A stretch of DNA of 64,000 nucleotides from Edaphobacter modestus (GCF_004217555.1 NZ_SHKW01000001.1:5890001-5954000); one strand, 5' to 3'. Positions 40,839-49,620 are shown, counted from the first letter of the stretch. The notes: a model not told the origin generated them from the sequence alone. A program made the numbers and translations.

Positions 40839-41688
40839 GGCTCTGGTGCAAATATTTTCTATAGGCAGAGTAAGGTCCTGGAGAAGGATTGATCTATGCA
40901 GCGAGGACAGCGTTCCAGAGAGCGGGCGCAGCGTGGTCTTTGAGACGTAAGGGGCCGAGGGCGAATTGATCTTTGTGAATACGACGTAGTAGCTCAACTC
41001 CGGCAATGGTGATGGCAGCATAGTCGAAGCGCTTGAATCCGAGCATGGGTCCAGTTCTGGACTTGATCCCGCGATGATCCTGCTCGACGAGATTGTTTAG
41101 GTATTTCGATGTTCGCAGCTTGGTGTGCTTCCATACCTCGTTTTCGCTCGGCATCTCGCGCACTGCTCGTTGGGATGCGGCATAGCCATCCAGAGTGATG
41201 CTGATGGGAGCACGCCCGTGGGTGCGGAGCGCCTTGCGGAAGAATACCTTGGCCGCCGCAACGTCTCTCTTTGGACTCAGCCGGAAGTCGACTGTATTGC
41301 CCTCCTTGTCCACGGCACAGTAGAGATAGACCCATCGGCCGCGCACCTTCAGATATGTCTCGTCTATGTCTCGTCGACGCGCCACGAGCGGCCAGCTTTG
41401 CGTGCATAGCGAGCCCAGCTCTTTTCGAACGCCGGGACATACCGTTGGACCCAACGCATGATGGTCGTGTGAGCAAGCTCCAGTCCACATTCTGCGATCA
41501 TCTCGACAAGATCCCGGAGGCTGAGTTTATAACGAAGATACCAACGCACGCACAATAGGATCACCCTCACGATCGAAGTGCCGACCCGCAAACATTGCCT
41601 TCGTTCCTTTCCCATTACTCATACCAGCACCAAGCTCCCCAAAATAACACTGTATCCGAATGGGGAACTCGCTATTTGCACCAGAGCC
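40839..41688 (-). mobile_element. IS6-family insertion sequence, 850 bp
   Basis: The element is bounded by perfect 16-bp terminal inverted repeats: GGCTCTGGTGCAAATA at 40839-40854 and its reverse complement at 41673-41688. It encodes one transposase on the reverse strand. The 8 bases on each side (CTCCGCCG and CCCTGCGC) differ, so there is no target-site duplication. This suggests that the flanks were rearranged after insertion, or that a cointegrate was resolved. Confidence 0.88.
40894..41595 (-). pseudogene. IS6-family transposase, frameshifted
   Basis: The start MFAGRHFDRE is at 41595. After a frameshift near 41565 the frame reads LLCVRWYLRYKLSLRDLVEM, AHTTIMRWVQRYVP and SWRVDET, and after a second frameshift near 41370 it reads IDETYLKVRGRWVYLYCAVD, KRDVAAAKVFFRKAL, ITLDGYAASQRAVREM and NNLVEQDHRGIKSRTGPMLG to 40894. 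All three DDE residues (DETY, LDGYA, EQDHR) are visible, but not in one frame. Together with the perfect ends, this implies a recently inactivated copy, or programmed or erroneous frameshifts. Confidence 0.88.
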
Positions 41689-41916
41689 CCCTGCGCTACA
41701 GGCCGAGCTTCGTCTCGTGATCACGAAGGCACGCTTTGAAACAAAACCCAGAAACTAAGCCCGTGTGAAGCTGTGGATTGTTGTCTGTGATGGCACCGGG
41801 AAGAGGGAAGAGACATTGACATGAGGAAGCGAGTGCAAAGTGAACAGGATAGGCGCGTCGTGGCGGGCGAAGACAGCTCGGAGCCTGATCGGAAATAACC
41901 GCAAAGGCAACAACAG

Positions 41917-42765
41917 TCAGCCGAACAAAAGTGAGTTCGTGGCCGCCGCGACATCCGGCTGCCGCATCAAGCTTTCTCCGACCAAAAAAGTTCTAACGCC
42001 AAAGGCGGAGAGTCTCACGATATCGGCATGACTCGATATTCCACTCTCGCAAACGACGACACGATCCTTGGGGATTCGGATTGCCAACTCTTCGGTTGTT
42101 GTTAGAGAAACCTCAAAGGTGCGCAGATCGCGATTGTTGATGCCGACAAGTTTTGTTTCGAGTGGAAGTGCCCGGTCAAGTTCGCGCGCATCATGTACTT
42201 CGACGAGAACATCCATTCCGAGATCGTGTGCAGACTCGACAAGCTCCCGAGCCTCGACGTCGGTGACACTTGCCATAATGACGAGAATGCAGTCTGCACC
42301 CCATGCGCGGGATTGGTATACCTGATAGGGCTCGAATAAAAAGTCCTTCCGTAAAACAGGGAGGCCAGATGCTTCGCGTGCAAGATTGAGGTAGTGAGGG
42401 TGGCCTTGAAACGACGGCTCATCTGTCAAAACCGAGAGACAGCTGGCGCGCCCCTGCACATACGCCCTCGCAAGCTCCAGCGGATCGAAATCCTGACGAA
42501 TTAGCCCTTTGGAGGGGCTTGCCCTTTTGATTTCTGCAATCAGCGCAGGACGGGCTCCGCTGAGGTGGCGCTCTATTGCGGACGCGAAGTCGCGGGGCCG
42601 GGACGCCTGCCGAGCTAGTTTCTGCATGGCAGAAGGTTCTATTTGTTCCTTCGCGGTTGCAATCTCTCGGCGCTTATAGGCTTCAATGCGGGCGAGTATA
42701 TCGGGTTTTTCTTGTGTCGTTTGAGATGCATGCACGGATGGCGGATTCTCTGCCCGTGTATTCAT
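41917..42765 (-). CDS. trpC: Indole-3-glycerol phosphate synthase
   Basis: The 282-residue product is a complete TrpC TIM barrel: ALIAEIKRASPSKGLIRQDF with the phosphate-binding SPSKG, SVLTDEPSFQGHPHYL, LPVLRKDFLFEPYQVY with the catalytic Lys, VGINNRDLRTFEVSL and CESGISSHADIVRL. It converts carboxyphenylaminodeoxyribulose phosphate to indole-3-glycerol phosphate in tryptophan synthesis. The ATG at 42765 is preceded by GGAG; a TTG at 42777 is also open. No other trp gene is near, so it is an orphan here. Confidence 0.95.
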   Translation of the reverse strand: MNTRAENPPSVHASQTTQEKPDILARIEAYKRREIATAKEQIEPSAMQKLARQASRPRDFASAIERHLSGARPALIAEIKRASPSKGLIRQDFDPLELARAYVQGRASCLSVLTDEPSFQGHPHYLNLAREASGLPVLRKDFLFEPYQVYQSRAWGADCILVIMASVTDVEARELVESAHDLGMDVLVEVHDARELDRALPLETKLVGINNRDLRTFEVSLTTTEELAIRIPKDRVVVCESGISSHADIVRLSAFGVRTFLVGESLMRQPDVAAATNSLLFG

Positions 42766-43009
42766 TTTGATCTCCAATGTCTATCAAACTTATAAGACTC
42801 GTCGCCCCGCTCGACCTGTCGAAGCCAAGGACCGCGCCCGCACACATACGGATTACGAAACGGGTGCGCTCAGAATCGGCGACAATCGCTACTCTGGATG
42901 TTCCCGACGATGAGTCCTGCGTAACGACATAGACGAAGAATACGTTGATGTCATGGTTGCTTCTTACTCCTTTCGAGGTAGTCATTTCGTGCAGTTCATA
43001 TGGAATTCA
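42766..43009. other. Intergenic stretch upstream of trpC with cassette-related sequence
   Basis: On the reverse strand, GACATCAACGTATTCTTCGT at about 42940-42960 repeats a string found in cassette copy E. The reverse-strand open frame at 42683-42985 that includes it overlaps trpC and has no recognisable family. Confidence 0.4.
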
Positions 43010-43151
43010 GCATCTCGGTTCGCGAGGTGGAGGCCGTTCTCCGTTGCGATAAGTTCCGTAATCGTGTTCACGCGTTTGATATCCACCCGTCCCCAGACAG
43101 GGAGCACGTAGCATCCTGTCCGCTGACGAGCCGTTCGATGTTGATGCTCAT
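43010..43151 (-). pseudogene. STAS-like gene, copy G, frameshifted and truncated
   Basis: From the ATG at 43151 (GGGAGG upstream) the frame gives MSINIERLVSGQDATC; a second frame continues VDIKRVNTITELIATENG. These match the first half of the intact proteins. The second half is absent. Confidence 0.6.
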
Positions 43152-43203
43152 TGGCCTCCCTTTCCGCCGAATCATAGGTCGCGGCCAGAATGCCACTTAT
43201 GTA

Positions 43204-43219
43204 TGCAAGACGAATGCCA
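43204..43219 (-). promoter_or_regulatory. Sigma54-type -24/-12 promoter, copy G
   Basis: On the reverse strand TGGCATTCGTCTTGCA is a full match to the sigma54 consensus spacing. It lies 52 bases before the broken STAS-like start. The next intact gene on this strand is trpC, whose ATG is 438 bases downstream. Confidence 0.7.
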
Positions 43220-43539
43220 TTCGTAAGCGCTGAAAAGGGCGAAATCAGGCTGACTTTGTGTCGTGGTTTTCATGGAATTCGTGTTTCCACCGCAGGTAAC
43301 GGCTTCAGCAAAGTTTGAAGAGGCTCTTATGGATTTGCAGTTTCTTGATCTTGGAGTCAAGAGGAGTCCGCCATCCTTTTAGCCGCCGCACGAACAAGCA
43401 CTACTACAGTTCTCCGTGATGCTGCCGGCCCCTACAAGGTGGATACTGACGCTATTGCCCTCAATATCGCTCTATCGGTCAGTTCGTCCGCTCTAGCGGG
43501 AATGGACTTCCACCAGCGGCTATGCTGTCCATGAGTGTG

Positions 43540-43862
43540 CAGGTACGACGGTATCTGCCTAGCCCCGTATTACCCCGGTACGGAAGCAATCACTTCACCG
43601 ACAACTCTTAATTCCAAGATCAAAAAAACCGGAAGTTCATAAGAGCCACTTCAAACTCTACTAGAGCCATCTACCCCTAGATGGAAGCACGAATTCCACG
43701 AAACCCGCGAAAGCCCCGATGGCGAATCAGTCTACTTCGACGCCCTCTCAAGCACTTACGATTGGCATTCGGCTTGCAATTAGTAAAAGCGCATCCTGGC
43801 CGTAACGTGCGCTTCGGCACGGAGAGCGATGCGAATGACCTTCAAGATTGAACGGCTCGTCG
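43540..43862 (+). repeat. Sigma54 cassette copy H
   Basis: It contains an activator tail (43608-43667, including AGAGCCACTTCAAACTCTAC as in the intact gene), a leader with CACGAATTCCACGAAACC, the promoter and the first nine codons of a STAS-like gene. At about 43862 the similarity stops and unrelated sequence leads to the DUF3455 gene. Confidence 0.8.
43763..43778 (+). promoter_or_regulatory. Sigma54-type -24/-12 promoter, copy H
   Basis: TGGCATTCGGCTTGCA fits the consensus. The DUF3455 gene begins 187 bases downstream on the same strand with no terminator that I see between, so this promoter may now drive it. Confidence 0.75.
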
Positions 43863-43876
43863 GCCGGGCCCTTTGA
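43835..43876 (+). pseudogene. Truncated STAS-like gene, copy H
   Basis: The ATG at 43835 after GGAGAG gives MTFKIERLVGRAL and stops at a TGA. Only the first nine residues match the family. Confidence 0.6.
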
Positions 43877-43965
43877 GCCGGACGCAACAATGCGGCGAAC
43901 AGCCCTGAGGCAATCTATGTGTCTCACAACCTCAACCGGAAAGTAACCAGAGAACTGGAGAACAA

Positions 43966-44652
43966 ATGAGCGTCAACCTTAGTCGTCTGACAAGAAAGAC
44001 TATGCGAGTTCGTAGCCTCTTCCTAGCCATTCTCGCGCTCGGATGGATGTTCGGCGAGGTCACCCACGCAGGGGCGCAGAAAATTACGCCCCCAACGACT
44101 CCTAACGCGCTTACGCCACCAGCTGGAAACTCTGCATTTTTGTTGGGTCAAGCGGTGGGGACTCAAGGCTATGTTTGCCTGCCCACGAGTGCAGGCGCTT
44201 CGACCGCTTCCTGGACTGTCAACGCCGCTCGCCCCGAAGCGACCCTTTTTGTTAAAGTCTTTGACCGGTACGTGGAGGTAGTCACACACTTTCTTAGCCC
44301 CGATACCAACCCCAACCAGTTCGCCCCAAACCCGCTCCCGTTCGGCAGCGCAAGCTGGCAGAGTTCCTTCGACAGCAGCAAGGTGTGGGGAAAAACGCTG
44401 CAATCGATTCCCGCTGGCTCTGACCAGAGTTGCCCGAATACTGGCGCCATTCCCTGCCTCTTATTGCAGTCGATCGGGACGGAAGCGGGACCAACTGGCG
44501 GTAGCTTCTTGACCAAAACCACGTTCATCCAACGTTTGAACACCCAAGGAGGATCTGCCCCCAACACCGGTTGCTCGATCCTAAGCGATGTGGGTAAGCA
44601 AACGCTCGTGCCGTACACCGCCGACTACTACTTCTTCCATGGGGACGAATAG
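43966..44652 (+). CDS. DUF3455 family exported protein
   Basis: The 228-residue product has a signal peptide (about 14-38, ending HAGAQ). Its body matches DUF3455 proteins: LTPPAGNSAFLLGQAVGTQG, YVCLP, ATLFVKVFDRYVEVVTHFLS, a Trp-containing VWGKTLQSI, and the terminal VPYTADYYFFHGDE. Cys pairs may form disulfides. Function of the family is unknown; members are secreted in bacteria and fungi. The gene lies downstream of sigma54 promoter H. Confidence 0.85.
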   Translation: MSVNLSRLTRKTMRVRSLFLAILALGWMFGEVTHAGAQKITPPTTPNALTPPAGNSAFLLGQAVGTQGYVCLPTSAGASTASWTVNAARPEATLFVKVFDRYVEVVTHFLSPDTNPNQFAPNPLPFGSASWQSSFDSSKVWGKTLQSIPAGSDQSCPNTGAIPCLLLQSIGTEAGPTGGSFLTKTTFIQRLNTQGGSAPNTGCSILSDVGKQTLVPYTADYYFFHGDE

Positions 44653-44723
44653 CGAGTCACTCCTTGTCGGAGATCATCCATGAGCACAATCTGCTAATCG
44701 GCGGTCTTAGAGATGACCCGCAC

Positions 44724-44753
44724 CACAGACCGAGAGGGGACTCCCGGTCTGTG
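44724..44753 (+). terminator. Hairpin downstream of the DUF3455 gene
   Basis: CACAGACCG (44724-44732) and CGGTCTGTG (44745-44753) form a perfect 9-bp stem with a 12-base loop, 71 bases after the stop. No T run follows. Confidence 0.5.
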
Positions 44754-44867
44754 CTCCAACCAACAATAGCATCAGAAAGAGGACACAATGATGGGAAGTC
44801 GACCTGTCATATCGGTGGTAGTCGTCGCGGCGATAGTCACTGCGTCGGGGAGATGTGCCATACATTT

Positions 44868-46247
44868 ATGAGATACCAAGAGGCTGTTGATCACTTATAC
44901 GCCCGCGGATATGAGCTCGCACCACGTCCTGGTGAAACTTCACCCCGTGAGTTTGACCTTAACCATATGCGTATTCTGGCTGGTGCGCTCGGGGACCCAC
45001 AGCTTAAATTCTCTTCTATCCTGATCGCCGGCACCAACGGCAAAGGATCCACCGCCGCCACCCTTGCCAGCATTCTCGATGCCTCCGGCTACAAGACAGG
45101 CCTTTATACTTCACCGCATCTTTCTCGCATCAATGAACGTGTCCAAACGTCGGCACAGGATGTCCCAGGCAATCGCCTCCGCTCCATCGGTGACGATGCC
45201 TTCGCTCGCCTCTATGTTCAGGTCGATGATGCGGCCACCGAGCTTGTTCGCAAGGGCGCTCTTCCGCATTCACCCTCACTCTTTGAGGTCGTGACAGCTC
45301 TCGCCTTCCTCCACTTTGCCGAGCAGCAGGTCGAAGTAGCCGTTATCGAAGTTGGCCTTGGCGGGCGCCTTGATGCCACCAACACCGTCCAGCCTCTTGT
45401 CTCCGTCATTACAGACATCGCTCTCGATCACATGGAATGGCTCGGCAGCACTATCACCGAGATTGCCCGCGAAAAGGCAGGCATTCTCCGCCCCAAAGGC
45501 ATTTTGGTGACTCTGCCCCAACATCCCGATGCCAACAACTCCATCGATAACGTCGCCGTTAGCCTCGACGTCCGTCGCATTAATGCAGACGAGTACATTC
45601 CTGCCCGTACCGAACGCTTTCAAGCCATGCGCAACCAATACACGATTACCTTTGCGGACCGTTGCCTTCATGTAAACTCGCCTCTTCTCGGCGAACATCA
45701 GCGTCGCAACCTGGCTTTAGCTCTCGCCGCTGCAAATGAGCTGCAGAAGAATCAGCGGTTCACGAAAATTACTCAGAGTTCCATCGAACAGGGCATTCGC
45801 CAGACCCATTGGCCGGCACGTCTCGAATCCATTTTGGGCGATAACAACTCGCGCATTCTCCTCGACGTCGCCCACAATCCCGCTGGTATTTGGACGCTCC
45901 GCTCCTATCTTTCGTCACTTTTCAGCAGCGACAATGTCGCACCGCGCCACCTCATCTTTGGAGCGCTCCGCGACAAGTCCATTCAGGAGATGGCGCAGGT
46001 ACTATTCCCACTCTTTACCCGCCCCACCGATCGCATTCATCTTGTAGCCGTGAACAATCCACGTGCAGCCTCGCTGGACGATCTCAAAGCAGCGGCCGAC
46101 GCTATCGACACCCCAACCTCCACGCATGTTTCCCTCGCCGATGCTCTTAAAGACGCCCAAGCCAGCGGTAACTCCATCATCGTCATCGCAGGCTCACTCT
46201 ACTTGGTGGCTGAGGCGCGCACTCTACTCCTGGGTGATCGCATATGA
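44868..46247 (+). CDS. folC: Folylpolyglutamate synthase / dihydrofolate synthase
   Basis: The start ATG at 44868 fits the family N-terminus MRYQEAVDHLYARGYEL; an ATG at 44853 and a longer open frame exist, but no better ribosome site. The 459-residue product has the Mur-ligase P-loop AGTNGKGSTAA, the TSPHLSRINERV loop, EVGLGGRLDATN, DIALDHMEWLGSTITEIARE with metal ligands, and the C-terminal domain with LLDVAHNP. It adds glutamate to dihydropteroate and folates. It stands alone, upstream of the GMC oxidoreductase. Confidence 0.95.
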   Translation: MRYQEAVDHLYARGYELAPRPGETSPREFDLNHMRILAGALGDPQLKFSSILIAGTNGKGSTAATLASILDASGYKTGLYTSPHLSRINERVQTSAQDVPGNRLRSIGDDAFARLYVQVDDAATELVRKGALPHSPSLFEVVTALAFLHFAEQQVEVAVIEVGLGGRLDATNTVQPLVSVITDIALDHMEWLGSTITEIAREKAGILRPKGILVTLPQHPDANNSIDNVAVSLDVRRINADEYIPARTERFQAMRNQYTITFADRCLHVNSPLLGEHQRRNLALALAAANELQKNQRFTKITQSSIEQGIRQTHWPARLESILGDNNSRILLDVAHNPAGIWTLRSYLSSLFSSDNVAPRHLIFGALRDKSIQEMAQVLFPLFTRPTDRIHLVAVNNPRAASLDDLKAAADAIDTPTSTHVSLADALKDAQASGNSIIVIAGSLYLVAEARTLLLGDRI

Positions 46248-46468
46248 ACACATCGCCATCGCCAATTAAAAGGCGCGCGCGGTTCTTCACTCGACCGCGT
46301 ACTTCTAGTCGCACCATCGTTGGAGGGGGCCAGCCGAGAAGGGCAAGAAAGTGAAATCCAGAGAGACAGAGGGACTGCGACAGACGTTGCAATTGGTGTC
46401 ACTCTTTGCCTTGGTTACGGTTGCGCTCCATGTAACGGTAAACCTACGTACGCAGCATGTTGGCTTTC

Positions 46469-46495
46469 TATAGATATAGATATAGATATTGAGAT
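46469..46495. repeat. Short (ATAGAT)n microsatellite
   Basis: TATAGATATAGATATAGATA plus flanking bases repeats the unit ATAGAT about four times, just upstream of the GMC oxidoreductase gene. Slippage there could alter the spacing of its promoter. Confidence 0.7.
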
Positions 46496-46512
46496 AATGC
46501 GAGGACGTCTAA

Positions 46513-48129
46513 ATGGTGGAACCGTTAAAAGAATCTGAGTTGAGTGCGAATTTCTCGGTACGAGTGTCCCAGAATCAGTGGAGGCTGGCTGAAAATATCT
46601 TGAGCGCATACGACTTTGTCATCTGCGGAGCCGGCACTTCCGGTTCGGTTGTAGCTCGACGACTTGCGGAGAATGCCAACGTGAAGGTTCTGCTTCTGGA
46701 AGCAGGAGGGACTGATGATTTGCCCTCCTGCACAGATCCCAACCTCTGGCCGTCGACACTCAAATCAGATCTGGCCTGGCAGTTTGAGACACAGCCAGAA
46801 AAGCATCTTCAAGAGCGCACCATCCCATACCCAATGGGCAAGGTTCTTGGTGGAGGGTCCAGCATCAACGCGTGCGTATGGGCCGTAGGTCACAAGAATG
46901 ACTGGGACTTCTTCGCAGGATGCACAGGGGATCCGGCATGGAGTCACGAATCGGTTCGCAAGATATACCACCAGATCGAGGACTGGCGCGGAGATGCAGA
47001 TATCAAATACCGCGGCTGCAATGGTCGAGTTTATGTAGCACCGAATCCCAACACACCTCTAGCGCCCGCCTTTTTCGACGCAGCAGAGGCGGCCGGGCTT
47101 CCACGGTTCGACACACAGAATGGTCCTTTGATGGAATCGGACGGCGGCTGCTCCATAGCCGAATTGAATGTCGAGGATGGGAGGCGCCAGTCCATCTTCC
47201 GCTCCTATACCTATCCCGTGATGGACCGTCCCAATCTGACCGTACTGACAAGGGCAATCGTCACGAAGATCCTCTTCTCTGGCAACAAGGCAACGGGTGT
47301 TGAATTCATTCATCTGGGCAAAGTAATCACCGTACAGGCGGGTATGGAGGTTGTGGTCTCATCTGGCGCGATACAGACTCCAAAGCTGCTGATGCAGTCC
47401 GGTATTGGTCCACGCGACCAACTCGTCCGCTTTGGTATACCAGTCATTAACCACCTGCCTGGTGTTGGCCAGAACCTTCAGGACCACCCGCTATCGGGCT
47501 GTCTCTGGGAAGCATCGGAGTCCCCCGAATCGACTTCTGTGTTGACACAGGCCATTGCCCTGTGGAAGAGCGCTCCTGAGAAACTCTCTCCGGACGTGGC
47601 TGCGTTCCTGATTGCACGCCCGCTTGCCACGGAGAATGGAGTAGGCAAGCCGAAGAAACTGATCTGGGGAATTCGGTCGGCTGTGCTTCAGCCCAGAAGC
47701 CGTGGCCAACTGCTCTTGACTGGTCCACAGGCCTCGGACGGCATGCGCATCGAGCCGAACCTCTTATCAGATCCGATGGATATGAACGCTGCTCTAACTG
47801 CCATCAACTTCTGTCGTGAGTTAGGGAATTCGCCTTCCATGCGACAAGTTGTTGATCGCGAGTTGAAACCGGGGACGCTCGACGATGCAGGTATGGAAGG
47901 CTACCTGCGGCGTACCGTACAAACCTTCTGGCACCAGAGTTGTACGGCAAAGATGGGTAACGATGACATGTCGGTAGTCGGCGGCGCCTTGTTGGTACAT
48001 GGAGTGCGGGGCCTTCGAATCGCCGACGCTTCGGTGCTTCCTCGTATCACCACGGGCAACACTATGGCACCTTCCGTGGTGATTGGAGAGCGAGCAAGCG
48101 CCGCCATGCGAAGCTGCCATGGCGTCTAA
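46513..48129 (+). CDS. GMC family oxidoreductase (FAD-dependent)
   Basis: The 538-residue protein has the FAD-binding FVICGAGTSGSVVARRL (about 35-51), the GMC signature 1 region GKVLGGGSSINACVW, signature 2 SSGAIQTPKLLMQSGIG and the C-terminal catalytic pair, His at about 474 in FWHQSCTAKMG and Asn at about 516 in TTGNTMAPS. It belongs with choline/alcohol dehydrogenases and oxidises an alcohol, transferring electrons to oxygen or a carrier. The N-terminus lacks a Tat signal, so it is probably cytoplasmic. Substrate unknown. Confidence 0.93.
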   Translation: MVEPLKESELSANFSVRVSQNQWRLAENILSAYDFVICGAGTSGSVVARRLAENANVKVLLLEAGGTDDLPSCTDPNLWPSTLKSDLAWQFETQPEKHLQERTIPYPMGKVLGGGSSINACVWAVGHKNDWDFFAGCTGDPAWSHESVRKIYHQIEDWRGDADIKYRGCNGRVYVAPNPNTPLAPAFFDAAEAAGLPRFDTQNGPLMESDGGCSIAELNVEDGRRQSIFRSYTYPVMDRPNLTVLTRAIVTKILFSGNKATGVEFIHLGKVITVQAGMEVVVSSGAIQTPKLLMQSGIGPRDQLVRFGIPVINHLPGVGQNLQDHPLSGCLWEASESPESTSVLTQAIALWKSAPEKLSPDVAAFLIARPLATENGVGKPKKLIWGIRSAVLQPRSRGQLLLTGPQASDGMRIEPNLLSDPMDMNAALTAINFCRELGNSPSMRQVVDRELKPGTLDDAGMEGYLRRTVQTFWHQSCTAKMGNDDMSVVGGALLVHGVRGLRIADASVLPRITTGNTMAPSVVIGERASAAMRSCHGV

Positions 48130-48335
48130 CGCTTCCGGCGCAGCGGTCTAAGTTCGCCTCTAGTGACGATGTCTGACAGGGTGAGGGAGTAGCGGCCGAG
48201 CATGTTGATGTGTTTGAAGGTGAGCGGTGACAGGCGAGCAACATCGTCGGCCAGTGCCTGGTACCCCTCGGCGCGGAGTTGGCTGAGCGCCGCTTGCCTG
48301 TAAATGGTGTTCCAGTGCGCGACGAGATTGACACG
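48126..48335 (-). pseudogene. Tn3-family transposase C-terminal fragment
   Basis: The reverse strand reads VNLVAHWNTIYRQAALSQLR, ADDVARLSPLTFKHINMLGR, YSLTLSDIVTRGELRPLRRK and a stop. This is the very C-terminus of a Tn3-type TnpA (WNT.Y...A...L...G......L..LSPL...HIN..G.Y). The catalytic core is missing. It ends 3 bases before the GMC stop codon region, so the tail of the Tn3 gene abuts that gene. Confidence 0.8.
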
Positions 48336-48395
48336 AGGTCGAGGCGCGCCGAGTTGGTCCTCCTGGTCTTCGCGATAGCGCTGGCGCGAAAGGCC

Positions 48396-48558
48396 GGGCC
48401 CTTATCACAAAGACCCTTTGGGAAACACGCGGCCGCGATGGAAGAGGCCGTCTCGGTCCTCTCGAAAGAGGCGCGCTGGTCCTGCTGTGGCTCCTCAAAA
48501 AACTGGGAAGGGAAGGGAAGATGAATCTTAGCGGAAGCATGATGATTTCACGATTCTG
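48396..48558 (+). pseudogene. Possible MarR family regulator C-terminal remnant
   Basis: One frame gives GPLSQRPFGKHAAAMEEAVS, VLSKEA and, after a frameshift near 48470, LVLLWLLKKLGREG to a TGA. This resembles the last dimerisation helix of MarR proteins (F..HAA.ME.....LS..E...L..LLKKLG). Short and frameshifted, so tentative. Confidence 0.35.
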
Positions 48559-48578
48559 AGCCCCAAGAAGTCAGCGGA

Positions 48579-48986
48579 TCAGTCGAGATTAGAGTCTTGG
48601 CCCTTCAATCGAAATAGAGTTCTCATCTTTGCAAACGGCGCCTGCCGAAGGGAACTGCTGGTCTGGAATATGATGCCTCCGGGGACGACCAGCTCAATTT
48701 CGGTTCCGGAGGTTGAAGTCACCAGCGCGAGTTTAGGCGATTTTGCAGTGTAGAGACCAAACGTGCGGAAGACGGCGGCAAGCAAATAGGGAAAGAGTGG
48801 GGGCACAAGAGCTGTAGGGCCAGTTGAAGGGAAGAAGGGCGACCTAAATCCATGGCCCAGAGCTAAACTACGGGCTACCCAACCCATCTCCGCGCCAAAC
48901 TGTCCATGGTCAAGTGAAGGTGCCGCAATACTGAGGAAGCTGGATGCTACTACAGCGACTCGAAGAACGAATGCGCAACAGACCAT
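48579..48986 (-). pseudogene. N-terminal fragment of a membrane glycosyltransferase (ArnT/PMT-like)
   Basis: The reverse-strand frame starts in a hydrophobic helix (VCCAFVLRVAVVASSFLSIA) and has FGAEMGWVARSLALGHGFRS, PFFPSTGPTALVPPLFPYLL and AAVFRTFGLYTAKSPKLALV, the first periplasmic loop of GT39/GT83-type mannosyl- or aminoarabinosyltransferases with the acidic residue at E-x-G. After about 85 residues the reading is unrelated. Only the N-terminus of a protein of about 500 residues remains. Confidence 0.6.
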
Positions 48987-49086
48987 CGAGGTTAATAGAA
49001 TTGCGGCTGACCTGACATAGAGCCGACTGTTCGATTCGCTGCGGATGTTTGAGTGAGTTAAGCTTGATAGAGAGTCGTCATTTCCT

Positions 49087-49620
49087 TCCTAAAAGAGGTG
49101 CAAAGCCCGAGCAACTCGGGTTCTAATCGAATGTTCGGCTATCGTTTTGGTTGGGGAGATGCGCATTACATAGCTGCTGATTTTTCAACAGGAGTTCGGC
49201 AATTAGTCGTTGCAAACGTGAATTCTCTATCTCTAATTCCATCATCCGATCGTCCATACATCTTTTGGTCGAGCTAAACACTTCTGGTTTTCCTAAAAAA
49301 CATGTGTCATCCGCTCAAATGCCAGATTTTGCACGAGACGGAGAGCGAAGCCTGGGAACAACAAGCTCACGCTCTCCGCGTTCGTGGTCTTTCTATGGCC
49401 CGCTAGCCTGTGCGTACTCTGCATCAAAGCTGGCAGCTACAAGTCACCTTGTAGCTGTTGTCAGCGTAAACGACGGGGTACCGCGATGCAGTCAAGATAT
49501 GTGGGGACAATGTATGGATTTGTAGGCGAAAGGGACTTCGACGTCACCCTCTCCATGAGAGGTCGAATCGTGAACCTGCGCAAAGTAACGGAAGAGGTTC
49601 CAGTCTTGCCCTGCTATTAC
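49087..49620. other. Stretch of about 530 bases with no supported gene
   Basis: Two overlapping forward frames (49265-49525, 49384-49749) have no recognisable family. The second runs antisense into the TonB receptor gene and is probably chance. Confidence 0.35.

Larger units (their letters stand above)
43010..43370 (-). repeat. Sigma54 cassette copy G (reverse strand)
   Basis: Read on the - strand: activator tail (CTCCAAGATCAAGAAACTGC near 43345, encoding SKIKKLQIHKSLFKL), a diverged leader with CGAATTCCATGAAAACC, the promoter and a frameshifted STAS-like gene. It faces away from copy H; their activator tails point toward each other across about 230 bases. Confidence 0.78.
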
